From Acidimicrobiales bacterium (GTDB lineage: Bacteria > Actinomycetota > Acidimicrobiia > Acidimicrobiales > SHLQ01), in NCBI GenBank assembly GCA_013002375.1, contig JABDJW010000394.1, positions 1 to 18,002 on the forward strand: a DNA stretch of 18,002 nucleotides, given 5' to 3'. Positions 13,607-18,002 of the stretch are shown here, piece by piece. The notes beneath the pieces were generated by a model. That model was not told where the DNA came from. It saw only the letters and a list, made by a program, of their open reading frames with translations, and did not search any database. Numbering within the stretch: position 1 is the stretch's first letter; every line of letters begins with the position of its first letter. The position numbers and the translations under genes were made by a program.

Positions 13607-15175
13607 ATGAGCAGCATCATTCACACCAGTTCGTTCCCCGATGTCGACATCCCCGATGTCTCGATCACCGACTACGTCCTGCGCAGGTGCGACGACTTGG
13701 TCGACCAGGTCGCCATGGTCGAGGGAGCCGCCGGCGACAGCTGGACCTTCGGTGAACTGCGAGACAAAATCCGCGCCCTGGCCGGCGGCCTGGCCGCGAG
13801 CGGGTTCGGCCCGGGTGAGACCGTCGCGCTGATGACCCCGAACATCCCGGAGTTCGCCGTGGTGTTCCACGGCGTGGCGACCGCCGGGGGCACGGTCAGC
13901 ACCGTGAACCCCACCTACACGGCCGGCGAGGTTCGGCATCAGCTGCAGGATTCGGGCGCGACCAAGCTCTTCACCGTGCCGATGTTTCTCGAGACCGCCG
14001 CCGAGGCGATCGAAGGAACCGATTGTTCCGAGATCATCGTCATCGGCTCCAACGCCATGGGGGCCGTGCCCGACGGATCGACCTCGCTCGACTCGCTGTA
14101 CGGCGAACCGATACAGCAGGTTCCGATCGACTACGCCAACGCAGTGGTCGTCCTGCCGTACTCATCGGGCACGACCGGCCTGCCCAAGGGCGTGATGCTG
14201 ACCCACCGCAATCTGGTCGCGAACTGCGAGCAGACCGGTTCGATCATCAGCTACGGCGACGGCGAGGTCGCGCTCGCGGTGCTGCCGTTCTTCCACATCT
14301 ACGGCATGCAGGTCTTGATGAACCTCCTGCTGTCGCAGGGTGTGGGCGTGATCACCATGCCCCGCTTCGATCTCCAAGGCGCGCTCGAACTGTGCCAGGC
14401 CCACAAGATCACCCGGTTCTTCGCGGTGCCACCCATGGTGCTGGCGCTGGCCAAGCACCCGCTGGTCGACGAGTACGACCTGTCGGCGGTCAAGAGTGTG
14501 TTCTCGGGCGCTGCGCCGTTGTCGGCCGAGCTGGCGGCCGAAGCCGCCGAGCGCATCAACTGCGAGGTCGTGCAGGGCTATGGCATGACCGAGCTCTCGC
14601 CGGTCACCCACGCGACGCCCGATGGTCACTTCCGGCCCGGCTCATCGGGGGTCACCGTGCCCAACACCGAGTGCCGCATCGTCGACGCCGACGGCGACGA
14701 CCAACCGATCGATGCCGAAGGCGAGCTGTGGGTGCGCGGACCGCAGGTGATGGCGGGGTACCTGAACAATGACGAAGCCACCGCGGCCACGATCGACAGC
14801 GATGGCTGGCTGCACACCGGCGACGTCGCCCGGCTCGACGCCGACGGGCACATCTACATCGTCGATCGGGTGAAGGAGCTCATCAAGTACAAAGGCTTCC
14901 AGGTGCCCCCTGCCGAACTCGAGGGCCTGCTCCTGACCCACCCGTCGATCGCCGACGCCGCCGTCATCGGCATCCCGGATGAGGAAGCCGGAGAGCTGCC
15001 CAAGGCCTTCGTCACGCTCAAGCCGGGCGAGTCGATGACCGAAACCGACGTGCAGGACTTCGTCAAGGACCAGGTCGCGACCTACAAGCAGGTCCGCATG
15101 GTCGAGTTCATCGACGAGATCCCCAAGAGCGCCAGCGGCAAGATCCTCCGCCGGTTCCTCCGGGACCAGGGCTGA
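13607..15175 (+). CDS. Acyl-CoA synthetase / 4-coumarate-CoA ligase-like AMP-forming ligase
   Basis: 522-aa ANL-superfamily enzyme that adenylates a carboxylic acid with ATP and transfers it to CoA. All core motifs are present: A3 phosphate loop YSSGTTGLPKG (185-195), FFHIYGM (228-234), A5 QGYGMTE (323-329), GELWVRGPQVMAGYLN (372-387), A7 TGD with D406, hinge region DRVKELIKYKGFQVPPAELE (420-439, R421) and A10 SASGKILRR with catalytic K512. Length and motif spacing match 4-coumarate/fatty-acyl-CoA ligases. The substrate cannot be set from sequence; the FHIYGM and VPP context fits the 4CL-like group, whose members often take aromatic or medium/long fatty acids. ATG 13607 is the last start before the conserved N-terminus. 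The NTF2-like gene follows after 2 bp. Confidence 0.95.
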   Translation: MSSIIHTSSFPDVDIPDVSITDYVLRRCDDLVDQVAMVEGAAGDSWTFGELRDKIRALAGGLAASGFGPGETVALMTPNIPEFAVVFHGVATAGGTVSTVNPTYTAGEVRHQLQDSGATKLFTVPMFLETAAEAIEGTDCSEIIVIGSNAMGAVPDGSTSLDSLYGEPIQQVPIDYANAVVVLPYSSGTTGLPKGVMLTHRNLVANCEQTGSIISYGDGEVALAVLPFFHIYGMQVLMNLLLSQGVGVITMPRFDLQGALELCQAHKITRFFAVPPMVLALAKHPLVDEYDLSAVKSVFSGAAPLSAELAAEAAERINCEVVQGYGMTELSPVTHATPDGHFRPGSSGVTVPNTECRIVDADGDDQPIDAEGELWVRGPQVMAGYLNNDEATAATIDSDGWLHTGDVARLDADGHIYIVDRVKELIKYKGFQVPPAELEGLLLTHPSIADAAVIGIPDEEAGELPKAFVTLKPGESMTETDVQDFVKDQVATYKQVRMVEFIDEIPKSASGKILRRFLRDQG

Positions 15176-15177
15176 GT

Positions 15178-15651
15178 ATGACCACCGCGGAAGCTCAGCC
15201 GATCGATGCCTGCCTGGCCGAATGGCACGAACACCTGCGAGGCGAGCGCGAGGGCGGCCTGGAGACGCTGCTGCGTGACGATGTGGTGTTCTATTCGCCC
15301 ATCGTGTTCTCGGCCATCACCGGCAAGGAACAGACGATGCTGTATCTCGCGGCCGCCGGGAACACGTTCGGCGGCGAGCCGACGTCGTCGGCTGTTGTTC
15401 CCGACTCGGCACCGGCCGGTGCCAAGGCCGGTGGAGGGTTCCGTTACGTCGGTACGACGACGAGCAGTCACCAGGCGGTGCTGCAGTTCGAGACGACGAT
15501 GGCGGGCAAGTACGTCAACGGGGTCGACATCATCACCTGCGACGACGACGGCCGTATCGTCGAATTCAAGGTGATGATCCGGCCGCTTCAGGCGGTGAAC
15601 ACCGTGCACGCCCAGATGCAGGCCATGCTCGAGGCGATGTCGGACGAGTAG
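15178..15651 (+). CDS. NTF2/SnoaL-like fold protein
   Basis: 157-aa protein with the cone-shaped NTF2-like pattern: N-terminal helix (IDACLAEWHEHLRGE), the strand LLRDDVVFYSPIVFSAITGKE, and C-terminal strands around HQAVLQFETTMAGKYVNGVDIITCDDDGRIVEFKVMIRP. The last phrase is typical of SnoaL-like polyketide-cyclase/isomerase and limonene-epoxide-hydrolase relatives, whose pocket binds small hydrophobic molecules. No catalytic residues can be assigned. Its ATG lies 2 bp after the stop of the acyl-CoA ligase, so the two are surely cotranscribed, and the likely ligand is the ligase substrate or a product of it. It ends 9 bp before the convergent serine-hydrolase gene. Confidence 0.82.
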   Translation: MTTAEAQPIDACLAEWHEHLRGEREGGLETLLRDDVVFYSPIVFSAITGKEQTMLYLAAAGNTFGGEPTSSAVVPDSAPAGAKAGGGFRYVGTTTSSHQAVLQFETTMAGKYVNGVDIITCDDDGRIVEFKVMIRPLQAVNTVHAQMQAMLEAMSDE

Positions 15652-15669
15652 CGCGGCCGGTCAGCCGCG
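15652..15669. terminator. Possible weak bidirectional hairpin between convergent genes
   Basis: CGCGGC (15652-15657), six-base loop, GCCGCG (15664-15669). It starts at the NTF2-like stop codon and extends into the end of the serine-hydrolase gene. There is no T-run on either side, so termination is doubtful. Confidence 0.25.
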
Positions 15670-16941
15670 GGCGTCGATGATCGTCTCCAGCATCGGCTTC
15701 AGCTCGGTGGCGAGCTCGCTGCCCACCCCATTGGTTTTCTCGATCACGAGATAAGCGCCGTAGCCGCGCTCCTCGTCGATCCATGGCACGGTGCCGAACG
15801 CGCCGCCGTCCTGGGAGTAGCCCGGCTGATCGCGGTCGAGCCACCAGCCCAACCCGTAGCCCTCGAGTCCGGTGCCGGTCGACCCGTCGTAGCGCTCGCC
15901 GATGCGGTCGGTGTGCATCCGTTCGATCGATTCGGGGGTCAAGGCCTGGGTGTCGCCGCACATGCCGTCGCGAAGGTGCATCAACAACAACGTGCCGTAG
16001 TCGCCGGCGTCGATGTACGCCCCGCCTTCCATGTTGGGGTTCACCGTCGGTTCGACGGAGTTGGGGTCGCCGTTGAAGGGGTCGGGGTACGAGAACGGAC
16101 CGGCCTCGCTCTGGATCTGCGCGAAGTGGTTGGTGTAGCCCAGCGAATCCACGCCGCACGGTTGCACATAGGTCTCGTCGATCAGTTCGGCCCAGCTCTT
16201 GCCCGACACGACCTCGGCCACCGCGCCGGCGACCTGCCACTGACCGCCCCCGTAGCGGAAGGTGCTGTCCGGTGGTGTGATGAGTTCGTCGTCCTCGGGC
16301 GTGGTCATGATCGCCTCGGCACAATCCTGCAGCGTGCCGGTGTGGATGTACTGGCAGAGGTACGGGGCGTAGGTCGGGTCGTCGATCAAGCCGACCAGCC
16401 CCGAGCTGTTCGACAGAAGCTGGGCGGTGGTGATGTCGGGATTGCCCGCCCCCCAGTCGACGTAGTCGGCCACCGGCGCGTCGATGTCGAAGGCGCCGTC
16501 CTCGTGCAGTTTCACCAACACGCCGGCGGTGAGCATCTTGGACGAGGATGCGATCAGCGAGATGCGATCGTCGGTGAACTCGCCGAAGCTCTGCTGGTAC
16601 AGCACGCCGTCGTCTCGATCGACGACGACGAAACCGGCGCCGTTCAGGCCTTGCGCCCCGACGAAGGTTTCGATTGCGGCCGTGACCTCATCGAAGTCAG
16701 GACCGTTGATGGCGACGGTTGGGGGTGGCCCTGCCGTGGTCGGTACTGCGGTGGGCGGTGCGGCGGTGGTCGCCGGCGCAGCCGTCGTGGCCGCGGCCGT
16801 CGAGTCTGCGGCCGTGGTCGCGGTCACTGTCGTGGTCGGTGCCGGGGTCTCCGCAGTGCTGGTGTCGTCGCTGCAGGCCGCGGCGAGGATGGCGAGGGCA
16901 GCGAGTACGGCCGGAAAGGAGATCGTGGTGGGTCGACGCAT
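15661..16941 (-). CDS. Serine hydrolase lipoprotein, beta-lactamase/esterase fold (class C-like)
   Basis: 426-aa exported lipoprotein. Signal peptide (residues 1-22, AVLAALAILAAAC) ends at lipobox C23, followed by a Thr/Ala/Pro linker to about residue 75 and a beta-lactamase-like domain. Catalytic SxxK is S132-S-S-K135 in IASSSKM. The second motif, normally Y-x-N, reads Y230-G-G in FRYGGGQWQVAG. The third is represented by DGGAFGT (378-384). Four cysteines (C196/C207 and C262/C328) may form disulfides. Such proteins are D,D-peptidases, esterases or lactamases at the cell surface; the altered second motif favours esterase-like activity, but that is inference. ATG 16941 is set by the signal peptide and by the TACCGT box seven bases upstream; an open frame extends to 17244 without a signal sequence. 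Confidence 0.9.
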   Translation of the reverse strand: MRRPTTISFPAVLAALAILAAACSDDTSTAETPAPTTTVTATTAADSTAAATTAAPATTAAPPTAVPTTAGPPPTVAINGPDFDEVTAAIETFVGAQGLNGAGFVVVDRDDGVLYQQSFGEFTDDRISLIASSSKMLTAGVLVKLHEDGAFDIDAPVADYVDWGAGNPDITTAQLLSNSSGLVGLIDDPTYAPYLCQYIHTGTLQDCAEAIMTTPEDDELITPPDSTFRYGGGQWQVAGAVAEVVSGKSWAELIDETYVQPCGVDSLGYTNHFAQIQSEAGPFSYPDPFNGDPNSVEPTVNPNMEGGAYIDAGDYGTLLLMHLRDGMCGDTQALTPESIERMHTDRIGERYDGSTGTGLEGYGLGWWLDRDQPGYSQDGGAFGTVPWIDEERGYGAYLVIEKTNGVGSELATELKPMLETIIDARG

Positions 16942-16948
16942 GGCGTCG

Positions 16949-16954
16949 ACGGTA
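16949..16954 (-). promoter_or_regulatory. -10 box (TACCGT) for a leaderless serine-hydrolase transcript
   Basis: On the minus strand TACCGT is followed by seven bases and then ATG 16941, the same arrangement seen at four plus-strand genes. No ribosome site is present. Confidence 0.55.
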
Positions 16955-17043
16955 CCAGCCGACCGTCCCTCAGCCGAAGCGGTTGATGGTGAGCACCTCG
17001 CAGCGGCTGACTTCTTTCCGCGGTTCAGCAACCAGCCCGAAAG

Positions 17044-17058
17044 AGGCCGTCGGCCTCG
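17044..17058. promoter_or_regulatory. 15-bp palindrome, possible operator in a divergent promoter region
   Basis: GAGGCCG, one base, CGGCCTC: perfect 7-bp arms in the middle of the 172-bp gap between the serine hydrolase and the ATPase/regulator gene. It could be a dimeric repressor site or chance in GC-rich DNA. Confidence 0.35.
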
Positions 17059-17082
17059 TTGACCACGCGTCCTGACCTGGAA

Positions 17083-17096
17083 CGGGTTCACCCGTG
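17083..17096. promoter_or_regulatory. 14-bp palindrome abutting the -10 box, possible operator
   Basis: ACGGGT, TC, ACCCGT: perfect 6-bp arms ending four bases before the TACCCT -10 box at 17101. A protein bound here would cover the -35/-10 spacer of the ATPase/regulator gene. Confidence 0.4.
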
Positions 17097-17100
17097 CTCG

Positions 17101-17106
17101 TACCCT
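17101..17106 (+). promoter_or_regulatory. -10 box (TACCCT) for a leaderless ATPase/regulator transcript
   Basis: TACCCT, seven bases, then GTG 17114. It matches the spacing of the other leaderless-type starts in this window and decides between GTG 17114 and ATG 17123. Confidence 0.55.
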
Positions 17107-17113
17107 GGCTGCA

Positions 17114-18002
17114 GTGCAGCCCATGCCGAGCCTCGCGCGGTCCGATATCGATGCCGCGATCACGGAACGACTCGCCACGTGTGCCGTCGACGGTGCCGGG
17201 TCGATCGTCCTGCTCAGCGGCGAGGCCGGCATTGGGAAGAGCACGATGGCCCGCGCCGCGATCGATACCGCGCGCGGTGGCGGTCATCGAACGTGGATGG
17301 CCACCGCTCGCGTCATCGACCAGGCAACGGCCTTCTCGTTGTTTGAAGGTGTGCGTTCTGGAACGGGTGATCCGCTGCTGGCCGTGTCACTGCTGGTGGG
17401 CGCCCCGTCGGTGGATGGCGAGGGGTTCGCGCCCCGGGCCGAAGTGGAACGGGTCCGAGCCACCGAAGAGCTGCTGGCCCAGGTCGAAGTGCATTGTCAG
17501 CAACCGATGCTGTTGGTGCTCGAGGATCTCCACCTCGCCGACGATGCGTCGCTCGACGCCTCCGGCCGGTTGGCCGAGTTGACGATCAACCACCCGTTGG
17601 TTCTGCTGCTCACGCACCAGAGCGGGCATCGCCGAGATGGGCTCGACCGGTTGATCGAACACCTGCGCGGCCTGGCCGCGAGCGAATTCGTCGTGCCGCC
17701 ATTGAGCGAGGTCGAGGTCGAGGAACTGTTGCCCGAGCTGTGCGGCGGGCCACCGGGCGCGGCGCTCCAGGCCCGAGCCCAGGGTGCGGCCGGCAACCCC
17801 TTCCTGCTCGAGGCGTTGGCAACGGGGTTGCTGGAAGAGGGAAGCCTGGTCACCCGCGACGAGTTGGTCGACACCGAGAATCAGGCCGTGCCGCAGTCCT
17901 TGGTCGATGCGGTGGGTCGCCAATTGCGCCGGCTCGGTGCCGACGTGGCCGAGTTGCTGCGAGCCGCGTCGGTCCACGGTCCGGTGGTGGACATCGATGC
18001 CT
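17114..18002 (+). CDS. AAA/STAND ATPase, probable LuxR-family regulator, 3' end outside window
   Basis: The frame is open from GTG 17114 to the last base (296 codons), so this is the N-terminal part of a larger protein. Walker A is GEAGIGKST (36-44) in IVLLSGEAGIGKSTMARAA. Walker B is LLVLEDLHLADDASLD (133-148), with the LEDLHxAD form typical of MalT-like LuxR and adenylate-cyclase-linked ATPases. The sensor-2-like AQGAAGNPFLLEAL (222-235) is another hallmark. The early part (RSDIDAAITERLA) resembles the usual lead to the P-loop. Full-length relatives run to roughly 900 aa and end in a LuxR helix-turn-helix; that part is not visible. The start follows the TACCCT box by seven bases; ATG 17123 is the alternative. 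It is divergent from the serine hydrolase, and palindromes in the gap may be regulator sites. Confidence 0.88.
   Translation, partial: MQPMPSLARSDIDAAITERLATCAVDGAGSIVLLSGEAGIGKSTMARAAIDTARGGGHRTWMATARVIDQATAFSLFEGVRSGTGDPLLAVSLLVGAPSVDGEGFAPRAEVERVRATEELLAQVEVHCQQPMLLVLEDLHLADDASLDASGRLAELTINHPLVLLLTHQSGHRRDGLDRLIEHLRGLAASEFVVPPLSEVEVEELLPELCGGPPGAALQARAQGAAGNPFLLEALATGLLEEGSLVTRDELVDTENQAVPQSLVDAVGRQLRRLGADVAELLRAASVHGPVVDIDA

Noticed and set aside
15913..16986. Plus-strand 357-codon open frame opposite the serine hydrolase
   Set aside because: Antisense to an SxxK lipoprotein gene; composition is a shadow of it.

Overview
This is a GC-rich actinobacterial window with strong G/C preference at third codon positions, frequent GTG starts and several apparently leaderless genes. 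The gene set (DUF6049-type secreted protein, SigM-type sigma factor with membrane anti-sigma factor, actinobacterial CCA-adding enzyme, DUF5318 zinc-ribbon protein, Thr/Ala/Pro-linker lipoproteins) suggests the class Acidimicrobiia (Ilumatobacter-like). That placement is inference from gene content, not from a marker gene.

Left part (60-7430, minus strand): a long gene string reading leftward as tandem-GNAT protein, DUF6049 secreted/membrane protein, DegV-type lipid-binding protein, membrane Ser/Thr kinase, ECF sigma factor, anti-sigma factor. Together with the CCA-adding enzyme at 8490-9809 on the other strand, this matches the conserved actinobacterial pcnA / mutT4 / Rv3909 / mviN(murJ) / sigM / anti-sigM neighbourhood. 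Two things differ from the mycobacterial layout. No MurJ flippase is present: a DegV gene plus a stand-alone kinase with intact catalytic motifs stand in its place. A 218-bp nested inverted-repeat element (REP/MITE-like) sits between the kinase and the sigma factor. Bases 1-59 lie downstream of the anti-sigma gene and hold no gene I can support (trxB would be expected next).

Middle part (7456-11965): an HDAC-family deacetylase runs divergently from the GNAT gene with 25 bp between start codons and overlaps the CCA-adding enzyme by 4 bp (GTGA). A SAM methyltransferase converges on the CCA enzyme so tightly that both stop codons lie in one CTAG. Upstream of the methyltransferase is a 350-bp divergent intergenic region made of about four palindrome-centred repeats. 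It leads to a leaderless DUF5318 gene and then a cupredoxin-like lipoprotein whose expected axial Met position is Gln.

Right part (12030-18002): a small DUF2231-type membrane protein converges with zero spacing on a kinase-fold protein of unknown role. A two-gene operon follows, an acyl-CoA ligase and an NTF2/SnoaL-like protein. It converges on a serine-hydrolase (beta-lactamase-fold) lipoprotein. Divergent from that is the start of a large AAA/STAND-type ATPase, probably a LuxR-family regulator, cut off by the window end.

Across the window, five genes share a TACNNT hexamer 6-7 bases before the start codon, which looks like a -10 box for leaderless transcripts. I saw no tRNA, rRNA, CRISPR array, prophage or intact transposase gene.
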